Shown here in pieces: positions 29,551 through 39,799 of a stretch of DNA of 64,000 nucleotides. Both the position numbers and the translations under genes were made by a program. The stretch is taken from contig NZ_RHHM01000012.1 of the NCBI RefSeq assembly GCF_003846135.1, forward strand, positions 88,649 to 152,648, read 5' to 3'. Position 1 is the first letter of the stretch, and each line of letters begins with the position of its first letter. The notes below the pieces were generated by a model that saw only the letters and a program-made list of their open reading frames with translations, did no database searches and was not told where the DNA came from. This DNA is from Erwinia psidii (GTDB lineage Bacteria > Pseudomonadota > Gammaproteobacteria > Enterobacterales > Enterobacteriaceae).

Positions 29551-29991
29551 ACGGGTTTGCCGGGTATTGCGTGGGGCAATCCATATACTGTTGTTGGTGG
29601 CTACAATACCCAGCACTTCCGGCAGTTCAGCATGTTCAATCACCCGGGCTATGGCGCGGGCATACCCTGCAACCACATGAACGATAACAAACTTATCGTT
29701 AAAATCAGTATCGGTAACCATTGCGGAAAGCGGACTGATCGCATCGGGCTTCGCCTGCATCGCCGGGTTTAACGCGTAGATTTTTTCTCCTCTGGCATTG
29801 GTTATTTTAATCACATCCAGCAGGGTCATCAGCTTTGATATCGTTGACTGGCTGATATCAGGCCAGCCACGCTGTTGGAAAGCCAGCCTGATTTCCTGCT
29901 GACTGCGAAAGCTGTGGTTGGTGATAAGCTGGCGGCAAAGTGCAAGCTGCTGCTGTTCTTTCTCTAATGTGGTTCTGGATTTTTTTACCAT
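29458..29991 (-). CDS. ArgR-family regulator linked to the arc operon
   Basis: A second arginine-repressor-type protein of 177 residues. The N-terminal winged helix includes FRSQQEIRLAFQQRGWPDIS and QSTISKLMTLLDVIKI. The C-terminal oligomerisation/arginine-binding half includes VIVHVVAGYARAIARVIE and LPEVLGIVATNNSIWIAPR. The classical GTIAGDDT-like arginine site reads LGIVATNNSIWIA, so ligand binding may differ. It is the last gene of the arc operon, an arrangement also known in Salmonella. Likely a pathway-specific regulator. Confidence 0.85.
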   Translation of the reverse strand: MVKKSRTTLEKEQQQLALCRQLITNHSFRSQQEIRLAFQQRGWPDISQSTISKLMTLLDVIKITNARGEKIYALNPAMQAKPDAISPLSAMVTDTDFNDKFVIVHVVAGYARAIARVIEHAELPEVLGIVATNNSIWIAPRNTRQTRQLHRRILRLLNPPADEETWPGMVAGSRITF

Positions 29992-30064
29992 CGCATTATT
30001 TTACGCTGTGGTGGGTGGGGAATAAGGCCGTGATGAAGCAATAAAGTTTCGATTAATTATGAGG

Positions 30065-31471
30065 TTATAATGTGGCTGCAACGCCAATCACCCCCATCAG
30101 CAACACAAAGAGGAGCAACAACAACGGGGCTATCCATTTTACCCAGCGCAGATAGGGAATACGGGCAATCGCCAGGCCACCCATCACTACGGCGGAAGTG
30201 GGTGTGATCAGATTGACCAACCCGGAGGCTGACTGATAGGCCGTCACCACCAGATCCCGGTTGATGCTGGCGAAATCGGCCAGCGGGGCGAGGATCGGCA
30301 TGGTTAACACCGCCAGCCCGGAAGAGGAGGGGACCAGAAACGACAGAATCGCCTCCAGCATAAACATCACGCTGATAAAGGCGACGGATGAGAGGCCAGT
30401 GACGATCTCCTCGGCAGCATGCAAAACGGTATGGGTGATCATTCCGTTATCCATCACCACCACGATGCCGCGGGCGATACCAATAATCAGCGCCACGCCC
30501 AACAGGTCCCGTGCGCCATCGATAAAGGTAGTGGTCAATTCTTTTTCACTCATGCGGGCGATCAGTCCGATAACAATCGCAGCCACCAGAAACACGCCGG
30601 AGATTTGCGCCATCCACCACCCCTGCACGGAGACGCCATAAATCATGATGGCAAAGGCTAAAGCAAACAGCAGCAGGATCACTTTACGCACCGGCGTGAA
30701 TGCCAACATATTGTCACTGGGTTGATTACGCAGGAAAAACGTCCGGTGTTCTTCCTGCAGATCTGCCACAATCGATTTTGTCGGATCGTTACGGATACCG
30801 ATCGCATAGCGCATGACCCAGGCGACGCAGATCAGCCAGCCGATCAGCAGAATGATCAGCCGCAGCACGATCCCGGAGGTAAATGAGATACCTGCGGCAT
30901 TGGAGGCAATTACGGTAGCAAAGGGATTGATCGTCGATCCTAGCGTGCCGATCCCGGCCCCCAACATCACCACGGCAGCGGCAACCACCGAGTCGAAACG
31001 GGCGGCAAGCATTACCGGTACCAGCAGCGAATAGAAAGGTAGCGACTCTTCGGTCATGCCATAAATGGTGCCCCCTGCGGCGAACAATGCCATCAGAATA
31101 GGTATCATCCACTCTTCTTTACCCCGAAGCCGCTGTGTCACCCGCTCAATGCCGGCATCTATTGCCCCGGTTTTGGTCACCACCCCAAGAAATCCGCCAA
31201 TCACCAGGATAAATAGCGCGACATCAATCGCGCCGGCCTGGTCAGTTTTATGGTTATAAAAGCCGTCACCAGGGGCCAGCACAATCGCCACCAGTCCCTG
31301 TGGCTGTGGCGTCGTTGGTTGCCATGTCCCGGCTACGGGTACCTCTTTATTCAGTGCCGTATTCATCTCCATCTGATATTGCCCGGCAGGAATAATCCAG
31401 GTGAGACCGGCCACCAGAGCAATCAGCACCAGTAAAATGGTATAGGCCGAAGGAAAGCTGAATTTACGCAT
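30065..31471 (-). CDS. YfcC/ArcD-type membrane transporter
   Basis: A polytopic inner-membrane protein of 468 residues in the YfcC (DcuC-like) family. ATG at 31471 (MRKFSFPSAYTILLVLIAL) follows AAGGA by 9 bases. About 12 hydrophobic segments are visible; conserved-looking stretches include GGTIYGMTEESLPFY, GAGIGTLGSTINPFATVIAS and LVPSSSGLAVLTMPI. In the arc operon it most likely carries arginine in and ornithine out, or citrulline, in place of the usual ArcD exchanger. Substrate is inferred from context only. Confidence 0.85.
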   Translation of the reverse strand: MRKFSFPSAYTILLVLIALVAGLTWIIPAGQYQMEMNTALNKEVPVAGTWQPTTPQPQGLVAIVLAPGDGFYNHKTDQAGAIDVALFILVIGGFLGVVTKTGAIDAGIERVTQRLRGKEEWMIPILMALFAAGGTIYGMTEESLPFYSLLVPVMLAARFDSVVAAAVVMLGAGIGTLGSTINPFATVIASNAAGISFTSGIVLRLIILLIGWLICVAWVMRYAIGIRNDPTKSIVADLQEEHRTFFLRNQPSDNMLAFTPVRKVILLLFALAFAIMIYGVSVQGWWMAQISGVFLVAAIVIGLIARMSEKELTTTFIDGARDLLGVALIIGIARGIVVVMDNGMITHTVLHAAEEIVTGLSSVAFISVMFMLEAILSFLVPSSSGLAVLTMPILAPLADFASINRDLVVTAYQSASGLVNLITPTSAVVMGGLAIARIPYLRWVKWIAPLLLLLFVLLMGVIGVAATL

Positions 31472-31534
31472 AACGTCGTGTCCTTTTTCGTCAGCCAGCC
31501 GCCCCGGCATCTGTTGCGGAGGCGGCGGAGGGAG

Positions 31535-32539
31535 TTAACAGCCCAGCGTCGCCACCATCACTGCTTTGATGCTGTGCATACGGTTTTCCGCTTCATCAAA
31601 GACAATCGAGTGAGGGGATTCGAAAACATCTTCGGTGACTTCCAGCCCCTTCAGACCGTATGCCATTTCAATTTCGCGCCCGGTTTGCGTTTGCTCATTA
31701 TGGAAAGCAGGCAGGCAGTGCATAAATTTCACCTGCGGGTTTTGTGTGGCCTTCAGTACGGCAGCATTGACCTGATAAGGGGTCATCAGTGCCACCCGCT
31801 CTGCCCAGGCGTCCTTGTTCTCTCCCATTGAGACCCACACATCGGTATAAAGAAAATCCACGCCCGCTACGCCTTCTTCCACATCCTCGGTCAACATGAT
31901 CCTGGCACCGCTCTCTTTTGCCAGCTCGCGACATTGCGCGACCAGCTCTTCCTCAGGCCAAAAGGACCGCGGTGCCACCAGACGAATATCCATCCCCATT
32001 TTCGCCGCGCCCACCATCAGGGAATTTCCCATGTTGTTGCGGGCGTCGCCGAGATAGGCAAAGGCGATTTGATGCAGCTGTTTGCCCGGCGCGTGTTCCA
32101 GCATGGTCATCAGATCGGCCAGGATTTGCGTGGGGTGAAACTCGTTGGTCAGGCCGTTCCATACCGGCACGCCTGCAAAGGCGGCCAGCTCCTCGACGAT
32201 TTGCTGCCCAAAGCCGCGATACTCAATGCCGTCATACATCCTGCCCAGCACCCGGGCGGTATCTTTCATCGACTCTTTATGGCCAATCTGAGAGCCGCTG
32301 GGGCCGAGATAGGTCACCTGAGCGCCCTGATCGAAGGCGGCTACCTCGAATGCGCAACGGGTACGGGTGGAAGTCTTCTCAAAAATCAGCGCGATATTTT
32401 TCCCGATAAGCTTCTGCTCCTCGTGCCCGCTGTATTTGGCTTTTTTCAGCGAGAAGGAGAGGTCAATCAGGAACTGAATCTCTGTGCGGCTGAAATCAAG
32501 CAGCTTGAGAAAATGGCGATTATGTAATGAAACAGGCAT
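31535..32539 (-). CDS. arcB: Ornithine carbamoyltransferase, catabolic (arc operon)
   Basis: In the arginine deiminase pathway it splits citrulline by phosphorolysis to ornithine and carbamoyl phosphate. 334 residues. Carbamoyl-phosphate loop STRTRCAFE, then [13 protein letters not shown] and the ornithine-site cysteine in HCLPA. It is a close paralog of argI at 35.3 kb; the catabolic role is inferred from position between arcC and the transporter. Confidence 0.93.
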   Translation of the reverse strand: MPVSLHNRHFLKLLDFSRTEIQFLIDLSFSLKKAKYSGHEEQKLIGKNIALIFEKTSTRTRCAFEVAAFDQGAQVTYLGPSGSQIGHKESMKDTARVLGRMYDGIEYRGFGQQIVEELAAFAGVPVWNGLTNEFHPTQILADLMTMLEHAPGKQLHQIAFAYLGDARNNMGNSLMVGAAKMGMDIRLVAPRSFWPEEELVAQCRELAKESGARIMLTEDVEEGVAGVDFLYTDVWVSMGENKDAWAERVALMTPYQVNAAVLKATQNPQVKFMHCLPAFHNEQTQTGREIEMAYGLKGLEVTEDVFESPHSIVFDEAENRMHSIKAVMVATLGC

Positions 32540-32550
32540 GATTTTTCCTT

Positions 32551-33474
32551 TTATTTTATTGGGTTAGTGGCAATAAGGGTGCCTTTATGGCCCCGGAGAA
32601 TATCGGCGGCATCCGTGAGGGAACCAATGCCTGCTATCCCTGTTCCCTGGGTGACAAATTCACAGACCGCAGCGATTTTCGGCCCCATTGACCCGGCATC
32701 AAAAGCCATGTTCAACAGCTCGTCAGGCGTGGCGTGATGCAACGCGCGGCTGTCAGGTGTTCCCCAGTTGAGGTACACGGCGTCGGCGTCGGTGAGGATC
32801 AGCAGGGCGTCGGCGGAAAGTTGGGTCGCCAGCAGGGCGCTTGCCAGATCTTTATCAATAACGGCTTCGGCTCCGTGGCGCTGGCCTTGCTGGTCGCGGA
32901 TCACCGGAATGCCGCCGCCGCCGTTGCAGATCACCAGATGTCCCCGCGCCGACAGTGCGAGAATGGCGTCATGTTCCACGATGGCAACAGGCAGGGGAGA
33001 AGGCACAACCCGACGGACATACTCGCCATCGGCTTTCATCGTCCAGCCCTGTTCTTTCGCCAGTTTCCCGGCTTGTTCAGCGGAATAAACCGGGCCGATG
33101 TATTTGGTCGGGTTACGGAAGGCAGGATCGTCGGCAGCAATTTCCACCTGGGTAAGCAGCATGCTGATTTGCTGTTCCGGCAGACGATTTTGCAGTGCCT
33201 GCTGAAGCAGGTAACCGATCATTCCCTGGGTTTCTGCCACCAGAATATCCAGAGGCCAGGGCGCTGAAGCGTTACAGGCGCTGTTCTGCAAAGCCAGTAA
33301 ACCTACCTGCGGCCCGTTACCGTGAACCAGCACCACCCGCCATTGAGTGGTGAGGGCGGCAATGGCATCTGCCGCCTGCTCGATATTTCTGCGTTGGACG
33401 TCCGCTTCCAGCGGTTCGCCGCGCCTGAGCAGAGCATTGCCACCCAGAGCCACGACCAGTAAAGGTTTATGCAT
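32551..33474 (-). CDS. arcC: Carbamate kinase
   Basis: Makes ATP from carbamoyl phosphate and ADP, the energy-yielding step of the arginine deiminase pathway. ATG at 33474 ([16 protein letters not shown]) has GGGAG 7 bases upstream, giving 307 residues; an upstream in-frame ATG at 33492 is less likely. Family motifs: [42 protein letters not shown] and [10 protein letters not shown]. It starts 14 bases after the arcA stop. Confidence 0.95.
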   Translation of the reverse strand: MHKPLLVVALGGNALLRRGEPLEADVQRRNIEQAADAIAALTTQWRVVLVHGNGPQVGLLALQNSACNASAPWPLDILVAETQGMIGYLLQQALQNRLPEQQISMLLTQVEIAADDPAFRNPTKYIGPVYSAEQAGKLAKEQGWTMKADGEYVRRVVPSPLPVAIVEHDAILALSARGHLVICNGGGGIPVIRDQQGQRHGAEAVIDKDLASALLATQLSADALLILTDADAVYLNWGTPDSRALHHATPDELLNMAFDAGSMGPKIAAVCEFVTQGTGIAGIGSLTDAADILRGHKGTLIATNPIK

Positions 33475-33488
33475 TGTTTTCTCCCTGT

Positions 33489-34709
33489 TCAAATGCCGTC
33501 ACGTTCCAGTGGACAGCTCATACAGCGTGCGCCTCCGCGTCCTCTGCCCAGTTCGTTGCCGGGAATTGGCAGCACCGTGATGCCTGCTTTGTCATACTTT
33601 TCATTGGTATACGTGTTTCTTTCGTAGCCAATCACCACGCCCGGCCGCACGGTCAGCACATTGTTGGCATCGTTCCACTGCTCGCGTTCGGCTTCAAAGC
33701 GGTCGCCGCCGGTGGTGATCAGACGTAACCGGTCGAGACCAAGTGCCTGCTCAATGGCGTGCATAAAACTGCGTTCTTCCTGACGGATCAGGCCACCGTG
33801 TCCGTTGTTGGTGAGGGTCCAGGTACGGGTTTGCCGATCGATAACTTCCGGGTAGACGGAGAAAATGTCGTGGTTCAGTTGGGTCAACACGGTATCAAGA
33901 TGCATACAGGCGCGATGTTTAGGTAGCTCAATGGCGATCACCCTGCTGGCCTGCTGATGCTGAAAGAGTGAGCAGGCGAGGAACTCAATGCCACAGGCGG
34001 TGGTGCGCTCAGACATACCAATCATCACCGTGCCATTGCCCAGAACCAGCACGTCGCCGCCTTCCAGCGTGGCATGCTCATAATTAGCCGTTTCATCACC
34101 GAAATACTTGATAAAGTCGCCCTGCGAAAACGCCGGGTGCCAGCGATAGATTGCCCTCAGATTGTTGGTTTCCCGCTGGCGGGCGGTTTTCGCCATCGGA
34201 TTGATTGAGACGCCGTTGTAAATCCAGCAGGAGGTGTCGCGGGTAAACAAATGGTTAGGCAAGGGCGCCATGATAAAGTCATCAGGCGAATGTAAATCGA
34301 TGGCGATATTGCTGAAGGCCGTCGGAATTTCCCCGTAGGTAAGGCCACCAGAGAGATAGCGGGCCAGTTGGCGATTGCCGACATCGGCCAGCCAACTACG
34401 AATATCACTGGCAAAAGAGGGACCGAGGTTATAGTCTGACACTTGGTTATCCAGCAGCCAGTCTTTCGCATCGGGAATGGTGAGTGTTTCGGTCAGCAGA
34501 TCGGTAAAAAGCAGCACCTCAACACCCTGCTGACGCAGCGTTTCAGAGAAGATGTCATGTTCTTCTCCGGCTTTCTCTACCGACAGCACGTCGTCAAACA
34601 ACAGCGACTGACAATTGGAAGGCGTTAATCTTTTCAGGCTTAAATTGGGTCGGTGTAGCATCACGGATCGCAGTTGCCCAATTTCAGAGCCGACAAAATG
34701 TCTGTTCAT
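33489..34709 (-). CDS. arcA: Arginine deiminase
   Basis: Converts arginine to citrulline and ammonia, giving energy and acid resistance. 406 residues. Opens [17 protein letters not shown]. Substrate and catalytic regions are visible: [12 protein letters not shown] (Asp), [22 protein letters not shown] (Glu), HLDTVLTQL (His/Asp), and the nucleophile cysteine in [16 protein letters not shown] near the C-terminus. First gene of arcA-arcC-arcB-transporter-argR2. Absent from E. coli K-12 at this locus, present in Salmonella. Confidence 0.96.
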   Translation of the reverse strand: MNRHFVGSEIGQLRSVMLHRPNLSLKRLTPSNCQSLLFDDVLSVEKAGEEHDIFSETLRQQGVEVLLFTDLLTETLTIPDAKDWLLDNQVSDYNLGPSFASDIRSWLADVGNRQLARYLSGGLTYGEIPTAFSNIAIDLHSPDDFIMAPLPNHLFTRDTSCWIYNGVSINPMAKTARQRETNNLRAIYRWHPAFSQGDFIKYFGDETANYEHATLEGGDVLVLGNGTVMIGMSERTTACGIEFLACSLFQHQQASRVIAIELPKHRACMHLDTVLTQLNHDIFSVYPEVIDRQTRTWTLTNNGHGGLIRQEERSFMHAIEQALGLDRLRLITTGGDRFEAEREQWNDANNVLTVRPGVVIGYERNTYTNEKYDKAGITVLPIPGNELGRGRGGARCMSCPLERDGI

Positions 34710-35303
34710 CTTAAGTTCCCTACGTTTTAAGCAATAGCGGACCCTGGTGAATATTGCTATTCACATTGATTTCATCCGCGTGGTGATTAATTTCGTGAGA
34801 ATAATAAGCCATGATGAAATGCTGAATGTGATTTTTATCACGTTAAAAAAAGCGGGGAGAGGGAATTAAACTGAAGTTGATAAACGTCATCTTTAATAGA
34901 TTTAAGCTTTTTATCTGAGTGAATATTTAATGATTAATGATGATTGATTTAAAAGAAAATCCTTCGTGCAATGTATTTTATGATATTCACTTTTTTTTAT
35001 CTTTATGAATTTAAATGTTTTTATTTGCTAATGGAATTTTTATATTTGGCAGGCGATTAAATATTCTGGATTAAGCCAGCTGAGTGAAATTATTATTCAT
35101 TTATCAGTAAGGTAAGCATAAAGTTATTCCTGTGACTCTCTCGTGGTTTTTAATTTTTCAAGTCATGGGTCAATGAGTTATGACGACAACCTGCATTGAT
35201 TTCGCAGGGGATATGTTCAGGTAGTGAATAATTATTTTTAAATGGCATTGGCAGAAATGGATAGATGGAAATAATTATATTTCCGGCGGGAGGGATGGCT
35301 TTG
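34710..35303 (-). other. AT-rich arc operon promoter region
   Basis: About 590 bases without a gene. GTGAATATTGCTATTCAC at 34747-34764 is a near-palindrome resembling an ARG box, but its half-sites are 6 rather than 4 bases apart. TTGATAAACGTCAT at 34877-34890 matches one FNR half-site well and the other poorly. The remainder is AT-rich with no coding signal. Confidence 0.5.
34827..34842 (-). promoter_or_regulatory. CRP-type site upstream of arcA
   Basis: TGTGATTTTTATCACG matches the cAMP-CRP consensus TGTGA-N6-TCACA at 9 of 10 positions, with AA before it and TT after it as usual. It lies about 118 bases upstream of the arcA ATG. It suggests catabolite control of the arginine deiminase operon. 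Confidence 0.7.
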
Positions 35304-35330
35304 CGGTGGGCCAGTTTGGCTGGCCCACCG
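35304..35330. terminator. Strong hairpin beside the argI 3' end
   Basis: CGGTGGGCCA (35304-35313), loop GTTTGGC, TGGCCCACCG (35321-35330), a perfect 10-bp stem. TTTTATATT follows on the plus strand. On the minus strand it follows the argI stop by 7 bases, so it can serve as the argI 3' end although its T-run is on the other side. Confidence 0.65.
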
Positions 35331-35337
35331 TTTTATA

Positions 35338-36348
35338 TTAATGCTGGTCAGAGAGTGTCGCCACCATCACCGCTTTGATGGTATGGAGCCGGTTTTCTGC
35401 CTGATCGAACACCACGCTGTGCCCAGATTCAAAAACCTCATCAGTCACTTCCATGCCGCCGTGCAAATCATATTGCTCTGCCATCTGTTGGCCCAGTGTG
35501 GTCTGGTCATCGTGTAAGGCGGGCAGGCAGTGCAGGAACTTCACCTGAGGATTGCCGGTCAGCCTCAGCATTTCGCTGTTAACCTGATAGGGCCGCAGCA
35601 GGGCGATGCGACTCTGCCAGACCTCTTTTGGTTCACCCATTGACACCCATACATCGGTATAGATGAAATCGGCACCGTTCACGCCCCCGGCGATATCCTC
35701 AGTCAGGGTTATTTTACCACCGGTTTTCTCTGCCGCTTTACGGCATTCCTCCACCAGTTTTGCATCCGGCCAACAGCTTTTTGGTGCTACCAGGCGAAGA
35801 TCGAGGCCAACCAGTGCCGCCGCTTCCAGCATGGTGTTGCCCATATTGTTGTGGGCATCACCGACGTACGCAAACGTCATTTCACTGAATGCTTTCTCTG
35901 GCAGATGTTCCTGCATGGTCAGCAGATCGGCCAGTAACTGAGTGGGGTGAAATTCATTGGTCAGGCCGTTCCATACCGGCACACCGGCATGTTGCGCCAG
36001 GGATTCAACCAGTTCCTGGCCGTGGCCGCGATACTGAATACCGTCATACATCCTTCCCAGTACCCGGGCGGTATCCTTCATTGATTCTTTATGGCCAATC
36101 TGGCTGCCGCTTGGGCCAAGATAAGTGACATTAGCGCCCTGATCGTAAGCGGCAACTTCGAAAGAGCATCGGGTGCGTGTCGAGTCTTTTTCGAAGATGA
36201 GCGCGATATTTTTACCTTTCAGATAGGGGGTTTCCTCACCATTTTTCCTGGCCTTTTTTAACCTGGCGGCCAGCGCCAGCAGGGCGGTAATTTGCGCTGG
36301 GGTAAAATCCAGTAGCCTGAGAAAATGGCGTTTATATAACTGACTCAT
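35338..36348 (-). CDS. argI: Ornithine carbamoyltransferase (biosynthetic)
   Basis: Makes citrulline from ornithine and carbamoyl phosphate in arginine synthesis. 336 residues, with [31 protein letters not shown] and the conserved end [17 protein letters not shown]. Flanked by rraB as in E. coli and preceded by ARG boxes, which marks it as the biosynthetic enzyme, unlike arcB. Confidence 0.95.
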   Translation of the reverse strand: MSQLYKRHFLRLLDFTPAQITALLALAARLKKARKNGEETPYLKGKNIALIFEKDSTRTRCSFEVAAYDQGANVTYLGPSGSQIGHKESMKDTARVLGRMYDGIQYRGHGQELVESLAQHAGVPVWNGLTNEFHPTQLLADLLTMQEHLPEKAFSEMTFAYVGDAHNNMGNTMLEAAALVGLDLRLVAPKSCWPDAKLVEECRKAAEKTGGKITLTEDIAGGVNGADFIYTDVWVSMGEPKEVWQSRIALLRPYQVNSEMLRLTGNPQVKFLHCLPALHDDQTTLGQQMAEQYDLHGGMEVTDEVFESGHSVVFDQAENRLHTIKAVMVATLSDQH

Positions 36349-36368
36349 ACAGCACTCCGGTGTGCAAA

Positions 36369-36411
36369 ATTGAATTAAAATTCAATTTAACCGTATGAAT
36401 ATGCATTTTCA
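36369..36411 (-). promoter_or_regulatory. ARG boxes (ArgR operator) upstream of argI
   Basis: ATTGAATTAAAATTCAAT (36369-36386) is a perfect TGAAT-N4-ATTCA palindrome. A second, degenerate box TATGAATATGCATTTTCA lies at 36394-36411. Tandem ARG boxes at this position are the known ArgR repression site of argI. Confidence 0.85.
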
Positions 36412-36506
36412 ACCCCGAAATACAGAAACTTTTTGATAAAGGTAGAGGCGCGAAGGGCACTGTGGGAAAATAACCGCAAGAGCAGCCACAAACTGAGGAC
36501 AGGATC

Positions 36507-36935
36507 ATGGCAAATGAAGCATTGCTGGAAGAGCAACGCGAAGAGACGCGACTGATTATTGAAGAATTACTGGACGATGGCAGCGACCCGGACGCACTTT
36601 ACACCATTGAGCATCATTTTTCCTGTGCCAACTTTGATGCGCTGGAAAAAGCGGCGGTAGAAGCGTTCAAATTAGGTTATGAAGTCACCGATGCCGAAGA
36701 GCTGGAACTGGAAGACGGCAGTAAAGTAATGTGTTGCGATATCCTGAGCGAATCCGCGTTGAAAGCGGAGCTTATTGACGCTCAGGTCGAGCAACTGGTC
36801 AACCTTGTCGCTATGTTTAATGTTGACTACGATGGTTGGGGAACTTATTTCGAAGACCCGGATGCGGAAGAAGAAGAGGACGAGGAAGAAGGTGACTACC
36901 TGAAAGATGCCGATGACAATGGGGTTCGTCACTAA
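36507..36935 (+). CDS. rraB: Ribonuclease E inhibitor RraB
   Basis: RraB binds RNase E and modulates degradosome activity on some transcripts. 142 residues; [31 protein letters not shown] and [17 protein letters not shown] [13 protein letters not shown] match the family. The acidic tail is slightly longer than in E. coli. GAGGACAGGA precedes the ATG. Divergent from argI. Confidence 0.96.
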   Translation: MANEALLEEQREETRLIIEELLDDGSDPDALYTIEHHFSCANFDALEKAAVEAFKLGYEVTDAEELELEDGSKVMCCDILSESALKAELIDAQVEQLVNLVAMFNVDYDGWGTYFEDPDAEEEEDEEEGDYLKDADDNGVRH

Positions 36936-37052
36936 GCCTTCGCAACATTACTGGCGGCAGCACATCGTGCTGTTTCCCACGGTGCCGGGCAACCTGTGTC
37001 CCGGTCACCGACTCCACCGTTATGTCCTGAACGCGACGAAATCGCTAGCCCT

Positions 37053-37817
37053 ATGAATATTGATCTTCTTCTTGGCCCTGTTAACGCCTTTTTACTGTGC
37101 CGTACGCCGCAGGCGTGGCTCGACGAAGCACGTAAACCTGAAAATTTACCGTTGCTGTTAACCGATCATCTGGTCTGTGAGCTGAAAGCCGCGCAGACCG
37201 CCATGTGGCTAATTCGTAAATACGTCGCCGATGGTGAAAGCGGCGATGCGCTGCTTGCCTGGCTGAAGCCGTGGGAGCAGTTTGTTCACAGTGGTGACAG
37301 CGATATGACCTTTCTGGCAGAGCATAAAGGACTGTCAAAAATGATCATCAGTCGTGCAGATGTCAGCTATGGTGATACGCTGGTAGACAAAATGATCTTG
37401 CTGATAAAAGAAGAGCTACACCACTTTTATCAGGTGATGGAAATCATGCAGGTGCGCAATATCCCTTATGTCAAAATTACCGCAAGTCGCTATGCCAAAC
37501 GGCTGCTTGGTGAGGTGGCCACCCATGAACCGCAGACGCTGGTGGATAAACTGATTTGTGGTGCCTACATTGAAGCGCGATCCTGTGAACGGTTTGCCAG
37601 TCTTGCACCGTATCTGGACGAAGCGCTATCTGCCTTTTATATCTCATTACTGCGTTCAGAAGCACGTCATTACCAGGATTATCTGGCGCTGGCTGCACAG
37701 ATTTCCCCTGTCGATATTTCTCATCGGGTGAGAAAAATTGGTGAGACGGAAGCCTGCTTAATTAACGAACCGGATAACGAACTGCGTTTTCATAGCGGAG
37801 TGCCTGCATGGCAGTAG
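37053..37817 (+). CDS. miaE: tRNA-(ms2io6A37) hydroxylase MiaE
   Basis: A non-haem diiron monooxygenase that hydroxylates the isopentenyl group of ms2i6A37 in tRNA, an O2-dependent step. ATG at 37053 (MNIDLLLGPVNAFLL) gives 254 residues; no good ribosome site is visible, and an upstream GTG at 36996 is in frame. Diiron ligand-type motifs are EELHHFYQVMEIM and a later EARSCERFASL / SEARHYQDY. Present in Salmonella, missing in E. coli K-12. Confidence 0.92.
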   Translation: MNIDLLLGPVNAFLLCRTPQAWLDEARKPENLPLLLTDHLVCELKAAQTAMWLIRKYVADGESGDALLAWLKPWEQFVHSGDSDMTFLAEHKGLSKMIISRADVSYGDTLVDKMILLIKEELHHFYQVMEIMQVRNIPYVKITASRYAKRLLGEVATHEPQTLVDKLICGAYIEARSCERFASLAPYLDEALSAFYISLLRSEARHYQDYLALAAQISPVDISHRVRKIGETEACLINEPDNELRFHSGVPAWQ

Positions 37818-38223
37818 TGAAATTACACTGAATGCAATCTGAGATATTTACCCTGAATAATGGATGTAGGTAACATGTTTTTTAACTATTGTGTAGAGGC
37901 GGGATTTATTATTATTAGTGTAATTAACCTCGTAATTAAATAAAAGCTTCTGCATGGTCTGATTTTTTTTTGAGTACCAGATCACAATAGATAACTCTCT
38001 TCCTTTTTTCATGACATCCTGGTATGTATGTTTCCGAACAGATATCAGGGTTGTTACTTCGGGCAAAACCTGGTTCACTCACTTCAGTTTTTTGGCTGAA
38101 AAAAGTGGATCAGGTTTTTTCATTTTTAACGTTCCAGTCCGTTAGCCAGGAAAGTAATGTCAGCAGATCATCACCAAAGGTGAGGGATATCTTCTGAGTG
38201 ACTTTTTTGTAAAGGAATATGAA
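37818..38223. other. AT-rich spacer after miaE
   Basis: 406 bases of low GC. One minus-strand frame (37848-38078, GTG start) has no ribosome site and no recognisable features. Nothing supported as a gene. Confidence 0.4.
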
Positions 38224-38836
38224 ATGAAAAAAAGGATGGTTTTTTGTATTACGCTCCCGACTTTATTATCAGGAACACCCGCAGAGGCACAGAATATTTA
38301 CAACATAACACTATCTCAAAAGAATAAATTGCTGAACGAGACGCATCTGGATCTGACCCTGCGTAATCACTGGAAGCATTTAAAAGAGAATGAGGCACAG
38401 CCGACAGCGGTGCATAATGCATGGGGACAGGCCGCTAATGTCAATTTACAATCCGGTTACCTGTGGAATGTTATCGGCGTCGATGCGACATGGACCCGCG
38501 CCGTCAGGGTGGGCGCGAGCGATTACTTCTCAACACGCGGCCTGCTGTATAACCAGGGTGAAGGCATTGAATCAAGCAATCTGGCTGAAAGCTATCAGCA
38601 GGTTGCGGAACGCATGACCAGTATCATTATGCAAATTGCCCGCGATGCCCGGGAGCAGGGCGGGGGAAACGTGCTGGTGGTGTCACATGGTATGGCGGTT
38701 ATTAAAGGAGCTGGGAGATACCACGCTTAATCACCCGTTGAGCAATGCCAGCGTCACCAAATTGCGTTATACCGATGAGGGACAATTCGTTATCGAGTCG
38801 ATTAATGATATGCACTACGTACAAAGCGATTTATAA
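38224..38836 (+). pseudogene. Chimeric pseudogene: OprD-like porin start joined to histidine-phosphatase end
   Basis: The first ~115 codons read as a signal peptide (MKKRMVFCITLPTLLSG...AEA) and the mature start of an OprD/ChiP-type porin: LDLTLRNHWKHL, NVNLQSGYLWNVIGVDATW and SDYFSTRGLLYNQGEG. From about base 38580 the frame continues as the C-terminal third of a histidine phosphatase: LAESYQQVAERMTSII, VLVVSHGMA. Near 38695-38705 a frameshift moves the rest (LLKELGDTTLNHPLSNASVT...INDMHYV) into the next frame, ending at 38836. Both parents are truncated, so a deletion fused two genes and decay followed. Confidence 0.8.
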
Positions 38837-39334
38837 ATTGCGCAGCATGGTTACTTCGCAGTCCACATGCCCGGTGCATCCCATCGGGCTGTCAATGTGC
38901 TTAAAACCAAGATGTTCATACAGGCGTATGGCGCGGGTCAGGGAGGCGGTGGTTTCAAGGTAGCAACGTTTAAAGCCGCGAACGCGTGCGAATTCCATGG
39001 CCTGCATCGCCAGCTCTCTCGCTATTCCCATTCCGCGCACCGGGGGCATAAAGTACATTTTTTGTAGTTCGCAAATGTCAACATCGCTGCACAGCAGCGG
39101 GGCTACGCCACCGCCGCCCATGATCGTGCCATCCTGTTCCACCACCCAGTAAGCGCTGTCCGGTTTGTTGTATAGTTCGAACAACCGATCAAGGTTGGGG
39201 TCGGCCACGGTGAAGCCCTTGTCGGCCGTCAGACCAAACTCGGCGGAAACGTCGCGGATGACGCGGGCGATATGAGGATTGTCAGAGGGGCGCAGAAGGC
39301 GAACCTGTATTTTTACTGAAGGGATATGGATCAT
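38831..39334 (-). CDS. yjgM: GNAT-family N-acetyltransferase (YjgM-like)
   Basis: A putative acetyltransferase of unknown substrate, 167 residues as in E. coli YjgM. Matches include [39 protein letters not shown], the acetyl-CoA loop [15 protein letters not shown], and [16 protein letters not shown] at the end. In E. coli yjgM also lies between the argI/rraB region and valS. Confidence 0.9.
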   Translation of the reverse strand: MIHIPSVKIQVRLLRPSDNPHIARVIRDVSAEFGLTADKGFTVADPNLDRLFELYNKPDSAYWVVEQDGTIMGGGGVAPLLCSDVDICELQKMYFMPPVRGMGIARELAMQAMEFARVRGFKRCYLETTASLTRAIRLYEHLGFKHIDSPMGCTGHVDCEVTMLRNL

Positions 39335-39799
39335 AATACGGTGTCATTTACGGGGTGTATGGCAGATGTAATAACATCTCATCACGGTAGTTGCAATCAT
39401 CCGTTGAACATAATTTTTAGTGCTGACATGGTATTATTCGTTTAAAGGAATGGATGTTGAAAGTCTCTGATTTACCTGAGTGATAAGTTGTAATCATTTT
39501 TAACCAGTGGAAAGCGTTTCAACGATCGATAAAGTCAGTATTCACTGGCTTGATTATATAAAAAATATCGCTGACATCAGCGAAAAATCCCAGGGTGGCG
39601 TTCTTTAGCTGTATAAGATATTACTGAATTAATTAGTAAAGGCATGATCCGATATTATCATTAATAACGTGGTTAATTATAATGCCCAAAGCATGCTGAT
39701 GTAATGTGTTGGGAAATAATTAAAGCAGCGGGAAGATATGGAAATCTTTTAAAGATAAAAAAATTTTTTTTAAAACTGAACAAACCTGTTGCCCTGAGA
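39335..39799. other. Non-coding AT-rich stretch with an orphan LacI-type operator
   Basis: No gene seen. TGGAAAGCGTTTCAAC at 39508-39523 is a palindrome of the LacI/GalR operator type (half-site GAAA, central CG). No LacI-family gene or target gene lies beside it. Confidence 0.45.

Noticed and set aside
34747..34764. ARG box upstream of arcA
   Set aside because: The half-sites TGAAT and ATTCA are 6 bases apart, whereas ArgR boxes have 4; kept only as a note in the region entry.
37848..38078. 76-codon minus-strand frame in the AT-rich spacer
   Set aside because: GTG start, no ribosome site, Lys/Tyr/Asn-rich composition expected from AT-rich non-coding DNA.
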